A stretch of DNA of 64,000 nt from positions 5,215,501 to 5,279,500 of the forward strand of contig OY821741.1 in NCBI GenBank assembly GCA_963682055.1, given 5' to 3'. The notes under the pieces are model-generated. The model saw only the letters and a list, made by a program, of their open reading frames with translations, was not told where the DNA came from and searched no databases. A program made the translations under genes and the position numbers. The DNA comes from Primula veris. Its lineage: Eukaryota > Streptophyta > Magnoliopsida > Ericales > Primulaceae. Of this stretch, positions 35,701 through 47,336 are shown piece by piece; the stretch's first letter is position 1; each line of letters opens with the position of its first letter.

Positions 35701-38700
35701 TCCCTGCATTTTGTAAAAATTGCAATTCAGTCCAAACCGTAGATTAAATGTACGGTTTGCCTGAAGTTTACAGAAATTACATTTCAGTCTCTGAAATTCA
35801 AAAAAATTGCAATTCAGCCCAAACCGTAGATTAAATGTACGGTTCGTACAAAAAATGTACGGTTTGTGTGTTTTTTCAGAAAAAATGTAGTCTAAAAATC
35901 CAGCCTCTATTTACTTTTTTGTAGTTATTATTGTATAATTGTATATTTATTTGTATGGTCAGGGAAGCCAAAGAGTCATGTGCCAGCCTGCTTTAGAGTT
36001 TCTTCCATTGATAGATGAGGATATACATATATTTATATTTAATTTTGGGTTTTACACGTTCGATAAATCAAACTATCTATTTTTAACGATTTGAATATTT
36101 ATGTTTCAGTTTTTTTTAATTTGGGTAACAAACTATAATAAGTTTCCAATTTATATAGCTCCATCTAAATTAATCATGAAATCATGTACATTTGACAAAC
36201 GTTAATTTGATAGCGTAATTGATAATTTTGCACAAAAATATGTTATACTATAAAAATATTTCCCTCAATTTTACACATAATAAAAATTAGCATATAGTCA
36301 AAATTTTAAAAAAATAGTTGTTTTAAAATGATATATTTCGATACAGAATAACAAAATTAGCGTGTGACGTGATGGTCTTTGTGACATGATACTGAGTAAT
36401 ATTACAGTTTGCGGCATAAGCAAACTTATTTTTTCCGGGAAAAATGCTAAAATGGTACATAACTTATCAACTTTTAGTGATTTGGTACATAACCTAACAC
36501 ACTTTCTAATTTGGTACCCAACCTATACATTTCGCTCTAATTTGGTACCCAACCTAACACTTTTTCTAATTTGGTATCTAACCTATACGTTTCGCTCTAA
36601 TTTGGTACCCAACCTATACGTATACAATCCAATTAAGGAACTCAATCTGTCTTCGATCATCGGTTTTTAACTCATAGGTTGGGTAACAAATTAGAAAAAA
36701 ATGTTATGTTGTGTACCAAATTATAAAAAAGTGTTAGGTTGGGTACCAAATTAGCGAGAAATGTATAGGTCGGATACCAATTTCGAAAGTGTGTTAGGAT
36801 GGATACCAAATCAGTAAAAGTTAATAGGTTGGATATCATTTTAACAATTTCCCCTATTTTTTTCTCTATTTACTTTCAAATGGTTAATAATTTATCTCAT
36901 GAATTTACAGATTTACAATATTTTGGTAGAGAAAACCAAAACGACTCCAGGCGCATTTGTCGAAAATAATAAATTCTGTGTAACTGTGCATTTTCGCCGC
37001 GTTGACGAAAAGGTAAATTTGTTGAAAATAGTTTTTAGTTAAAGTTAAAGATATTACTATCATTTAGTTGTATTTTGTAGCTTTTATATCATAAGATACT
37101 CATCTTATAGTTTTATATAACAATAAGGACCAATGATGAAAATATGGATTTTGTAGCTTTCATTTAGTTGTATTTTGTGGGGATTTTGTTCGCTGGTTTA
37201 GGGTGTTTGCTGAATTGGGGATTTTGTTCCCTGAATTGGGGATTTTGTAGCTTTCATTTAGTTGTATTTTGTTTGCTGGTTTAGGGTTTCTGTTCGCTGA
37301 ATTGAGGAATTTGTTCGCTGAATTGGGGATTATGTTAGCTGAATTGGGGATTTTGTTAGCTGAATTAGGGATTATGTTAGCTGAATTGGGGATTTTGTAG
37401 CTTTCATTTAGTTGTATTTTGTGGGGATTTTGTTCGCTGGTTTAGGGTGTTTGCTGAATTGGGGATTTTGTTCCCTGAATTGGGGATTTTGTAGCTTTCA
37501 TTTAGTTGTATTTTGTTTGCTGGTTTAGGGTTTCTGTTCGCTGAATTGAGGAATTTGTTCGCTGAATTGGGGATTATGTTAGCTGAATTGAGGATTTTGT
37601 TAGCTGAATTTGGGATTATGTTAGCTGAATTGGGGATTTTGTAGCTTTCATTTAGTTGTATTTTGTGGGGATTTTGTTCGCTGGTTTAGGGTGTTTGCTG
37701 AATTGGGGATTTTGTTCCCTGAATTGGGGATTTTGTAGCTTTCATTTAGTTGTATTTTGTTTGCTGGTTTAGGGTTTCTGTTCGCTGAATTGAGGAATTT
37801 GTTCGCTAAATTGGGGATTATGTTAGCTGAATTGGGGATTTTGTTAGCTGAATTAGGGATTATGTTAGCTGAATTGGGGATTTTGTAGCTTTCATTTAGT
37901 TGTATTTTGTGGGGATTTTGTTCGCTGGTTTAGGGTGTTCGCTGAATTGGGGATTTTGTTAGCTGAATTGGGGATTATGTTAGCTGAATTGGGGATTTTG
38001 TTAGCTGAATTAGGGATTATGTTAGCTGAATTGGGGATTTTGTTCGCTGAATTGGGGATTTTGTAGCTTTCATTTAGTTGTATTTTGTGAGGATTTTGTT
38101 CGTTGGTTTAGGGTGTTAGCTGAATTGGGGATTATGTTAGCTGAATTGTGGATTTTGTTAGCTGAATTAGGGATTATGTTAGCTGAATTGGGGATTTTGT
38201 TCGCTGAATTGGGGATTTTGTAGCTTTCATTTAGTTGTATTTTGTGAGGATTTTGTTCGCTGGTTTAGGGTGTTAGCTGAATTGGGGATTATGTTAGCTG
38301 AATTGGGGATTATGTTAGCTGAATTGGGGATTTTGTTAGCTGAATTAGGGATTTTGTTCGCTGAATTGGGGATTTTGTAGCTTTCATTTAGTTGTATTTT
38401 GTGAGTATTTTGTTCGCTGGTTTAGGGTGTTCGCTGAATTGGAGATTTTGTTCGCTGAATTGGGGATTTTGTTAGCTGAATTGGGGATTATGTTCGCTGA
38501 ATTGGGGATTTTGTTCGCTGAATTGGGGTTTTAATCGTTGAATTGAGAATTTGTTTAAAATCAAGGATTTGGGTGAACTTAAGTATTTTCTGGGTTTGGA
38601 AGTTGCTCATAGTTGTAAGGGAATTTGTTTGAATCAGAGAAAGTTTACCGTTGAACTTCTTTCTGAAGTTGGATGTTTGGGCTCTAAACCAGTTCAATTT

Positions 38701-40004
38701 CCCGTGCCAACCAATTTGAAACTCACACATGATTCAGCTTTGTTACCTGATGCGACTTGCTATTTGAAACCAATTTGAAAATCGCAAGTTGCAGACTTAT
38801 TTACCAAAGCTTTGGGTCTTCAGCTATTTAACTTTCGAAAGTCCAAGTTGGGAATGCTTAATCTGCATTGTCCACCTTGAGAGGGGTGTGTTAGATATAT
38901 CATGTAGTTGTATTTTGTAGCTTTTATATCATAAGGTACTCATCTAATAGTTTTATAGAACAATAAGGACCAGTGATGTAAATATGGATTCTGTTATAAC
39001 TGTCAGCTAACGAACAGTATATAAGCTCAATAACTGACTACGAAATACCATCTGGTTAATTTGTTTCTCTCGTTTTCTTGATTTTCTCTCTCTAAAAGTG
39101 TTGTATAAATCTATGGAAATCATAGATTTTACAGTTAAAAATCTTTAAAATGGTTACAAGTGTTTTATTTAAAATAAATGAGCTAAATATTCCTTGTTAT
39201 AACAGAATTGGAGTTATTTAGAGGAGCAAGTAAAGACGGTACTCAATAACTACCCAAATCTAAGAACGTCAAACGGTCGCAAGGTATGAATTACGAATTA
39301 GAAAACTGATACTCTTTAACTTATTAAAGTCACTTGGTAAGTATACCTATTTATGTGTATATATATGCAGGTTTTGGAGATCCGACCAACAATTAAATGG
39401 GACAAGGGAAATGCAGTTGAATTTTTATTAAAGTCACTTGGTAAGTATACCTATTTATATGTATATATATGCAAGCGTATAAAAGCACAAAGGTTTAAAA
39501 TTTGACATTCCGGCCTGTTGTAATATTTTCCTTTTGGTGTTGTTTCAGGGTATGAGAATTCAAAGAATGTTTATCCTATATATATTGGGGATGATCGTAC
39601 TGATGAAGACGCTTTTAAAGTAAATGTCTTGAATTTTTAATTTGAACAAAGTTCGTAATCCTACAAATATATTCACATAAATCTCAATTAAATTGTTTTT
39701 TTTTTAAATTATCAGGTGTTGCGCAAAAGAAAACAAGGACTCGGAATACTGGTTTCTAATATTCCAAAGGAAACAGATGCTTCTTATTCTTTACAAGACC
39801 CACCCGAGGTTAGCAAACTATATATAAATTCAACATTCTTTATTTGGTTTATCTCAATAATATGATCATGGTCTTATAATATTATTGATTTATTTGCTAA
39901 GTAATTTTTGATAACTTTATTAGGTAATGCATTTTCTCCGACGATTGGTAGAGTGGAAAAGAGAGAGAGAGAGAAAAGGAAAATTTAGTTGCTGTTCATC
40001 TTAA
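32705..40004 (+). CDS. Trehalose-6-phosphate phosphatase copy with lost intron 6 donor
   Basis: Right-arm partner of the gene at 516-8133. Exons: 32705-32927, 33414-33454, 34162-34302, 34390-34461, 34878-34952, 35963-36019, 36911-37012, 39206-39283, 39371-39440, 39549-39619, 39716-39808, 39924-40004; 367 codons if spliced as in the left copy. All four HAD motifs are present in the exons. However, the intron 6 donor reads GA at 36020-36021, where the left copy reads GT. If intron 6 were retained, translation would run 24 codons and stop at TGA 36092-36094, before motifs III and IV. So this copy is probably impaired unless a nearby cryptic donor is used. It has Thr in exon 7 (CVTVHFR) where the left copy has Pro; from memory of the family, Ser or Thr is usual there. 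Confidence 0.85.
33790..34107 (+). mobile_element. Truncated LINE 3' end in TPP intron 2 (right arm)
   Basis: Counterpart of 6,730-7,060. It reads actgggttaggtccca and ends in an A run at 34,098-34,107. Same 3' UTR as the LINE at 20,459-21,150. The left limit is uncertain. Confidence 0.6.
34997..35907. mobile_element. MULE-type MITE in TPP intron 5 (right arm)
   Basis: Right-arm copy of the 4,910-5,842 element, with the same 9-bp duplication (tatttactt at 34,988-34,996 and 35,908-35,916) and TIRs. Presence at the same intron position in both arms shows insertion before the duplication. Confidence 0.88.
36018..36024 (+). other. Mutated splice donor of TPP intron 6
   Basis: Exon 6 ends GATGAG at 36019. 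The next bases are GATATAC, whereas the left arm has GTTATAC (complement of 4797-4791). The change is T to A at intron position +2. GA is not a usable U2 donor, so correct splicing of this copy is doubtful. Confidence 0.85.
36436..36854. mobile_element. Foldback element in TPP intron 6 (right arm)
   Basis: Counterpart of 3,932-4,382, flanked by tatttttt at 36,428-36,435 and 36,855-36,862. About 30 bp shorter. Confidence 0.75.
37140..38530. repeat. 21-bp tandem array with higher-order structure (right arm)
   Basis: Inverse copy of the 1,990-3,640 array, with core gttagctgaattggggatt. Copy number is lower than in the left arm, which accounts for much of the arm length difference. Confidence 0.9.
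38551..38778 (+). pseudogene. Copia reverse transcriptase fragment (right arm)
   Basis: Same 75 residues as 1,743-1,970 with one change near the end (CYLKPI for SYLKPI). Relic. Confidence 0.85.
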
Positions 40005-40439
40005 AAGGATCAAGACTTGCTTACCGGCCTTGATTACTTTTTGAAGAAAAGGATGATTTATTTGGTGTTCATATCCGATCGACGATTACTCAATTTTCTT
40101 AATTACCAGTATTACTTACGTTTTGAACTTAAATCATTTACCAAGGACACTTACGTTTTAACTTTTAATTGGTGTTCATCTTCAAGACTTGCTTACCTTG
40201 ATAATTACTACTGCAATATCACTCAAGGACAGCTACAAATTTATTTATTTATACGATCCATTGATTGATGTGTCCCTTATTTTATTTTTTTCCGTATATT
40301 TGCTCAATGGGTGACCAAGTAAATTTAAAAGAAATCACAATTACTATGTTAAAATGAAATCAATGGGTAACTAAATTTTTTTTAAAAGTACAAGTGTACA
40401 ACCAAACACAGCTTCATGATCCTCATAATCGGGTCAATC

Positions 40440-42362
40440 TTATTCAGCTTTTTCAAGGATCCTGTCTTTTGGCAAGTCGCCATCTTCTAAGACCTCGTCC
40501 TGAGCTTCATTTCCAGTTTTCGCCAATTTATCAGTAACCTTAGCATCCTCTCCATCGTATTTGCCTAAATCATCAGAGTGACCATAGGCTATATTGTCCT
40601 TTTCAACAACCGTGTCTCCTTTTGGGCTTCTTTCTGTTATCAGCTTCCATTTGCACAATGGTCTCCTTTGCTTTAGAATTGGCCAACTCGAGACCACGAT
40701 CTCTTGCAGAAGTTTCCACTTTTGCCCTACAAGCATCTACGAGGCTTTCTATCCTTTCTTTTTCTACAATAAGATCTCCGTACTTTTTCTGTAATATTTG
40801 TTCTAGCTCTTTTTGCTTCTGGACTTCTTCCCAGAGGATATTAATCCTGTGTGATGCGGCTACGTGGTCTTGCTTCTGTAGAAATTTGAAGCACTCGAGT
40901 TCTGTTCTTGCAGTGTCCATTTACAAAAATTTGTAGCACGCATCTGTAAAAAGTCATTTTTTTTCCCCAATATTAGAACAAAAAACAACTTGCACGTTAA
41001 GTAGCAATCAATTGCAGAACAGTGACACTAAGATCATGGAAGGAAATAAATGTTCTTCCGATATAGCAATGATATTAGACCTGTTCAATACCAGCGAGTG
41101 TCGGGACCAAATGTTATTGTGGAAAATGATTCCACCTAATAAGCACATTAATTAAGGAAAGAAGGTATCATAAGAGAACAAAATCCAAACTACAGGTAAG
41201 ATCTCTACGATTTTAAACTAGAAAGCATTGCAACGCGTTTTCATAAGGGTCCATTACCGTCAGCATCGAAGCATTTCACGTTAAAGTATGTGCTTGTGAA
41301 CACAGCAAATTGGCTAAACCAAAAACAGATGAATTAAATTACAATAACTAAGTTAATCTCTTCAAAGCAAATTAAGCAATCAAACAAAGTAAAACGATAA
41401 GATCATGCAAATATAAAGGACAGAATTACACAGATAACCAAGAAAAAACTTAATTGCTAGAAGCAAATATTTTTCCACTTCATTAATTTGATCAACTCTG
41501 TAATATGAAGAAACAAACTTATGCTTATGATTGATTATCACATAGAATGAATATAAACAGAAATCAGATAAGTTTACATGATTGATTTCACCCTAAAAAA
41601 CTTCAAGTGCATTGTTTTATAAGGAAAAAAAGTTGTATTAAATTTTAGCATATTATTTGTTTCTTCGTTAAAACATTTTGTCCAACATTTGAAAGCTATA
41701 TTTGGTTAGAGATGGTTTATTACTACTTCACATACCAATCATCTATCAATTTAAGAGTCAAGTACAGTCATATATATACCCCCTACTATCACCATTTTTT
41801 GATTTGGTACAGACAATTAACAACTTTTTGTAAATGCACTAGACTTTCGTTTTTTTTCTCATTTAGTAGTCATGTTAAGATCAGTAAAGTTGGGTGCATA
41901 AAACAAAATAAAGGGCCATACAGCGTGTACGAAACTGTAACCAATCTCCTAAGTGACCTCACATGTGAAGACAATGGAAGTCGATTGCATTAATAAAAGA
42001 AACTGCTAATTAGGTGTACTAGACCAAAGAGATTGTGATAGTAGGGATATAAAGCTGTTATTTACCCAACAACAAATTAGAAGGGCACAGAGCAATAACT
42101 AATTTACATACCTGATATCCTTTAGTAAGCATTATGACCTTCTCAAGGCGATCTACTTTTTTAGAATCATCTTCCAATCTTCTTTTAACAAACTCAAATT
42201 CATTTTAACACTTAATTGGCCATAAGAATTACGTGTAGGAAAATACATAAAATCATTTAAGCATGTTTTGTGTGTTTCAATGAAGTCATCAAGGGTTTCA
42301 TCTTCATGCCCCATTGCTAAACGCAGAAATGCAGCTCGTCCTTGATCGAATTATCAGCCTGA
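40440..42362 (-). pseudogene. CDC5/CDC5L-like splicing factor fragment (C-terminal part)
   Basis: CDC5 is a Myb-related core subunit of the Prp19/NineTeen spliceosome complex. An exon piece at about 42,107-42,350 (minus) gives GHEDETLDDFIETHKTCLND, FMYFPTRNSYGQLS and, after a frame change, EFEFVKRRLEDDSKK ... TKGYQ, with a GT donor. The next exon (from 40,943) begins MRATNF, then changes frame to MDTARTELECFKFLQKQDHV and EEVQKQKELEQILQKKYGDL. A further frame change near 40,625 is needed to reach the acidic tail ending at the stop 40,440. At least three frame breaks, and no Myb domain or N-terminus in the window, so it is a pseudogene. Tail-to-tail with TPP. Confidence 0.75.
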
Positions 42363-43091
42363 AGAAGAAAAGGTAAGAGGAGACTGTTATATTCTAAAGA
42401 AATCACCTTTTCTCTTATTTGGATTTGGATAGTATGACTGTATGATTATATTGTACTAATGCATAATCAAACTCAAACCACCACTTTGTACTTTATTAAA
42501 GATCAATGACATGCAAAAAACATGTATATTTAGGACCAGTTTTGCATTCAGTTATATACTTAATCAACTTCTAAAACCTGCTCTTAAACACAATATAGCA
42601 ATTATGTCTGGTAGATATATTTCAGATATGTTTAGGAAGTTGATAGGTTCTTCGGTATGAATTGCCATCATGATCTTCTTATGAAAAGAAACTCAGAAAC
42701 GGTGATCCACACATAAAAATAGATGAAAATATATGCTCAGTTTGGTTTGCAGTTTAAACGGAACCAGCTTCTGAAAGCTGCTCTGGTTTTAACGTGATCT
42801 TATTATTAACTCCATTTGTAACCCTTCTGGTTTCGCTGTTAACTCCATTTGTAACCCAAAAAACAAGCAATAGATTTTTAAATTTCACCCTAGCTGCTAC
42901 CGAAATGCAGTCTACAAAAACAGAAGATAGTAGAAAGAATTAAATTTATTATATGAAACACTACAATGCCTGTTTCCAGGAAACTAAAAGCAAAAGCAGC
43001 AGTCAAAATATACAACTCTCTCTAAAAAAAAATTCATTCGGCTTGGCAAGCAGTGTAATGAGCGAATTTCTAATTTCTCAATTATTTGTAG

Positions 43092-43373
43092 TTTGAGAAT
43101 CCTCGAGACGCTGATGGAGCAATCAGGGGCGATGGTTACAACTTTGATGGTTGTCGCTTAAGGGTAAAAGAGAATTTAGTAATCCGATGTTTTCTCTTGC
43201 AGTTACAATTATCCCTTTTGATTTCGGGTCTCGAACATGTATTTTTACAGGTCGAGCTTGCTCATGGAGGTAGAGGACCATCATCTTCGAGTGATCGTCG
43301 TGGTAGTTACGGTAGAGGTGGTGGTGGTGGTGGTGTTTTAAAACTTGAATCTTTTGGAGGCACGATCTGGTAG
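43092..43373 (+). pseudogene. SR34/SR30-type splicing factor fragment
   Basis: Exon 43,092-43,163 encodes FENPRDADGAIRGDGYNFDG then CRLR, and exon 43,251-43,373 encodes VELAHGGRGPSSSSDRRGSY, a Gly run, then out-of-family residues and a TAG at 43,371-43,373. This is the end of RRM1 and the Gly hinge of SF2/ASF-type plant SR proteins. The splice phase is correct. RRM1 N-terminus, RRM2 (beyond a faint trace) and the RS tail are lacking. Confidence 0.78.
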
Positions 43374-43439
43374 TGTTTGATTGCTTGACAAACTGAAATG
43401 GACTGTTCAAGACCTTGTTAGTCATGGAATGAGTGCACT

Positions 43440-44480
43440 AGTTACTAGACTCTATCGTTAAAACCTGCTTTTCTTCTTCGAATGTTTCAGTTTATGAAAT
43501 GACTTCTAATACTTGGATGTTATTCCGTTTATTTTGTTGCTGTAAATTATTCAGTGTATGCTTTGTAAACCTTTTAACTGTTTTTATGGGAGAATTTTCT
43601 TGGTTGAAAATATTTTATGCTTGAACTTTACTTAAGTATGGACAGTGGAGTTGTTTTATTAATTTTGTTCAGCAAAAGATGAGGAGATTTATATAACCTT
43701 GAGTAAATGTTGTCGGACGTTGGTTTTTATTCCGATTTATAGATCTCTTTTAGGAAAATTCTTTAGTCATCATACCTTTATTGCCCGCTGGAACGTGATA
43801 TTCCATGCTTAGTTGCTGATGAACACCACCTATCAAAAACTGAGAGTATTTGTTTTTTATCTACCCTGCACGAGTTCACTGTGTTAAGTTTGAATGCTTA
43901 TCGAGGAGGCTTATAATGACAATTTTAATTATTTCATATATAGCAAATTTTATAAATTTTATTATCACCAACTTTATAAATTACTTGAAAATTCTGCAAC
44001 GAATGGAGTTATATAATCAGAATGATAATTTGCTAAACTTATTATGCATCGTCGTTGATTGTAAACTTTTCTCATGTATGAAGGGAGTTTTCAGAAAATG
44101 GGTGCCTGATGAGACAGTGACAAAGTATTTGGTTTTTTGTTTGGGTGAAAACGCGAGTAATTGAAAGAAAAAAGTACAACTCTTCTTTTACACATATTTA
44201 CTCTGAAAGTTAAAGCGTGAAAGTTGCAGTAGCAGATTGGAGCTGCATTTAGGATATCGATCAATTCTCTATGACCAAAACGTTCATATAATTAGCATTC
44301 CATCGAACTAATCACCAAATTATTTATTAATCAAGTCGTAAACAATAAAACACAACTAGCTAGTAGCGAAAATGGGAAGTAAACCAAACAAGTTGCAGAT
44401 GTCGGGAAAATCGAGGCACATCGATTTTCCTCATTCAGAAAAGACCCCGTTAACATAACCACTAAGCCATTGTATTGTTT
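43440..44480. other. AT-rich spacer, no gene supported
   Basis: Contains an open frame of about 100 codons (43,850-44,164) of AT-driven hydrophobic composition, without start context, splice signals or a family match. Not called as a gene. Confidence 0.4.
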
Positions 44481-44487
44481 TTACTTT

Positions 44488-44703
44488 TTATACAGCTTGA
44501 CCCTCAGGATTCTTGAATTTGTACTTAAATTCACCAAATTCATCCAACCCCCCGTGAGTTCTTGATAACCTGCAATTGAGCCGTTTTTTACAGTATTGCC
44601 CTCGGAACACTTCAATTACCGACTTTTTCAATACAACCCTCCTTAGTTCCTGATTACTTGGAACTGATCCTATAGTTTCCTTCGGGTAATTGATAACAGA
44701 CAA
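44488..44703 (-). CDS. Hypothetical 71-residue ORF
   Basis: Encodes a basic peptide beginning MSVINYPKETIGSVPSNQEL and ending FKNPEGQAV. Composition is more protein-like than random AT sequence, but no family was recognised and neighbours give no support. It may be a relic exon. Low confidence. Confidence 0.2.
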   Translation of the reverse strand: MSVINYPKETIGSVPSNQELRRVVLKKSVIEVFRGQYCKKRLNCRLSRTHGGLDEFGEFKYKFKNPEGQAV

Positions 44704-45598
44704 AAATACTTACTAAGTAATTGAGCCCGTAGTTTACATGCAATTCAAATCTCCTCGATTACACCATCATCGTTCATTTCGTTAATCAAACTACAGAACC
44801 TGTGAATGAAGACAAAGCGTGTAAAATAAAACATATAAAACCAGGATAAGTGTCACAAGTTGTATATGTTGCTCCTTTAAGTCCTCCAGCTTTGTTTTGT
44901 TTTTACTGTATAGGTTGTCTTTCTGATTTTGAACATTTTAAGTACCGTTTGGTGCTGAACCTTGTTTATTTTGTGGGGTTTTTCCCCCATATTTTTATAA
45001 AAAAATAAATAAAACTGTGGGTTTTCCCCCACCAATTATAATAAATAAATAAAAAACATATGACTATTAGCCTGAATATCACCTAAGAATATCGTAAAAC
45101 CATATCCACATGCTACAATATTGGGAAGAAATCAAAAGGTTGTCAAATGGAAGTATACATAAAGCTAGCTCAGTAGAGATTTAAAATTTAGAATGAGTTT
45201 AAGAGCTGCATAGGTATAACTGATAGCATCAAGTCCAAAAAAAAAAACGAGGTTGTGATAAATAAATTTTCTATGAAAAGAATTAGCAGAAACAAGAAAA
45301 CAGAAGTTATGTTGGGTTACCTGGTTTCAAGGGTAAAATCATGAATATCTATGTAGCCGCACTTTCCCTTGCGTTTTCTTTTATTTAGTTTCGTTTTCTT
45401 TTCCTTTCTTTGTATCTTATTTAGGACACACCAACAGGGATTCTCTGTATAATGTTTTGTTGCGATTTTGATACTATGGGACTTCTTCGTTTTCATATTC
45501 CTGCTCCATTTCTTCTCCTGCCACAGAAATTCATCCTCAACAAAATCACCAATTTCCAATAGCTCAAAGTCTGTATATTCTCCGGCATCAGTGTCCCA

Positions 45599-46804
45599 TC
45601 AAAAGTCGCTAAAGTAATCCCAACTACAGTCATTGTTTAAAAATTCATTATCAGGGAAAAATCGTACACAATCATCACAACTGTCCTCATATAAGACGAC
45701 ATCAAAAGAACTATTTTTTGTCCAACTTAATATATCCTCAAGAAAATTGCGATCGGCATCATAAGCCTTTACACCCAAACTTCTGTAACACATGTTCATA
45801 TTCAACAATACTCCTTCTTTTGTTCTGAATAAAGGCTCCATCTTACCGTAACAGAAAAATTCAGGTAAATTACAAAAAACAAAAAACAAACATTAATTCC
45901 CACGAACTTCCATTTTTGTATTCTTTCATCACTAGAAACTCTATATTACTTCCCCTACTTTTGAACCAGCGAGTTATACAAAGGCACTCATCAATAACGC
46001 CTAAACCGGTAAAAGTATCTCTGAGAAAAGGGTGATCGCCGATTTTAGGTTGTGGTGCTGGAACTTTAATGAAAGTATTTATACTCAGGTCAAAATAAAC
46101 TATAAACTGTATCGGAGGGATGAAACTATTATTATCAATTTCATCTGAAGTTGGGAAATGACCTTCGCAAATATAATGCCTATATCCTTTGAAAAAAGGC
46201 CCCTTTGACACATTCTTTACAATGTCAGGAACATGGATCGTTACCCATGTACTAGTCCTACAAGTGCCAATACGAAAAACTTCTGAGTTCCAGTTATAGT
46301 GATGCTTTTCCACCAACACGACCTTGTACTCATCATTTGAAGAATCAAAACATAGATCGGCCAGAACATTCTTATAATCTAAGCCATTTTGTCTAAGCAC
46401 CTTTTTAAAGAACTTTGTGAGCGGGTTCCACACAAATAAATCTATATCTATTTGAACAACTAACAAACCATGACAAGAAGAATGGGCCTTAATCTTGTAA
46501 TCGCATTGCAAGTGTTCTTCAATTGGGTTATAATCTTTTCTACATGGGCTTCGTTGTCAAGCGAATGCAACAATAAAGAGTTGTTTTCTGTACGAGATAA
46601 TATCAAAAGCTTAGGGGCTTTTGCTACCGGGACAGTATTCAAGATCATAAGTTTCCATCCTTTTGAAACACACTTGAAACGAGCGAGACTTTTGGAGGGT
46701 AATCTTGATAGTATCTCAATCTGGAGTTCTCCGGGTATGTCAAAACAGAATTCCCCATTGGTTGTATATAACTTAGTTGAATTAATATCCTCATGCTGTA
46801 TCAT
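45599..46804 (-). pseudogene. F-box protein gene with two frame breaks
   Basis: F-box proteins recruit targets to SCF ubiquitin ligases. The start at 46,804 is followed by an F-box (about residues 20-60: DIPGELQIEILSRLPSKSLA, FKCVSKGWK). After a frame change near 46,515-46,530 it continues as an F-box-associated domain (SSCHGLLVVQIDIDLFVWNP, FRIGTCRTSTWV). A second change at the T-rich tract about 45,880-45,893 leads to YGKMEPLFRTKEGVL and an acidic tail, with TGA at 45,599. Total about 400 codons, the family's normal size. Both breaks lie at or near short homopolymers, so sequencing error is possible. After the stop the same frame remains open and acidic then Lys-rich to 45,317. Confidence 0.75.
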
Positions 46805-47336
46805 GGAAGAGATTTGGGGCGGTTCTCCTGTTCAACAATATATCGTTGTACAAATTTAAGAACATAAGTTCGATGAAAGTTTCTTATATTTTAAGAAGAA
46901 TTTTAAAAATTCCTGAAGAATATATAAATCGAAAACTTGCTCAGCCGACGACACTCCCTTCAAGGTTTCAAATTTCTAGTCCTTGAAAACAATCATTTAG
47001 AAACCTATGTGGATGGATATTGTTTTCTTAACTGAATATCAATTTCCTATTTATAACTTGAAAAAAGAGTACCAAAAACAAAAATATCTGAATTTCATTG
47101 GAACAATAAAAAAAATTAGAATTTATGGGCTAACATCCTTCAACTACAAACATGCCATCGCGAATGTGATAAATAATTGTTTTGCAATCGCACTTTGACT
47201 TGTAATTTTCTTGAATTTCTTCTATTTCACTTTCCTTTTCTCTTGTACAGATCTCATCTGTTCAATATCATAATACCGATAAAATTCAAAGACAAGCAAA
47301 TTAAACAACAAATTTAAAGCAAGTAATTTTTTTTTG

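Larger units (their letters stand above)
37035..39133 (+). mobile_element. Degenerate Ty1/copia element with internal satellite (right arm)
   Basis: Counterpart of 1,388-3,755: partial 5' LTR 37,035-37,150, 21-bp satellite 37,140-38,530, RT fragment 38,551-38,778, RNase H tail ([11 protein letters not shown]) to about 38,880, and 3' LTR 38,889-39,133. The satellite punctuation block gtagctttcatttagttg closely matches LTR text, suggesting that the array grew from the LTR/leader junction. Confidence 0.8.
31503..40519. repeat. Right arm of large inverted duplication
   Basis: Reverse-complement copy of 1-9,678. It holds the plus-strand TPP copy and the last exon of a CDC5-like pseudogene. Here the CDC5 piece continues past the arm coordinate shown, because the partner runs off the window at position 1. 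At the inner edge there is additional local duplication: about 31,311-31,400 repeats the sequence at about 32,145-32,235. Confidence 0.95.

Noticed and set aside
43850..44164. 104-codon plus-strand ORF
   Set aside because: Ile/Asn/Phe-rich composition expected from AT-rich DNA; no motif, splice or promoter support.
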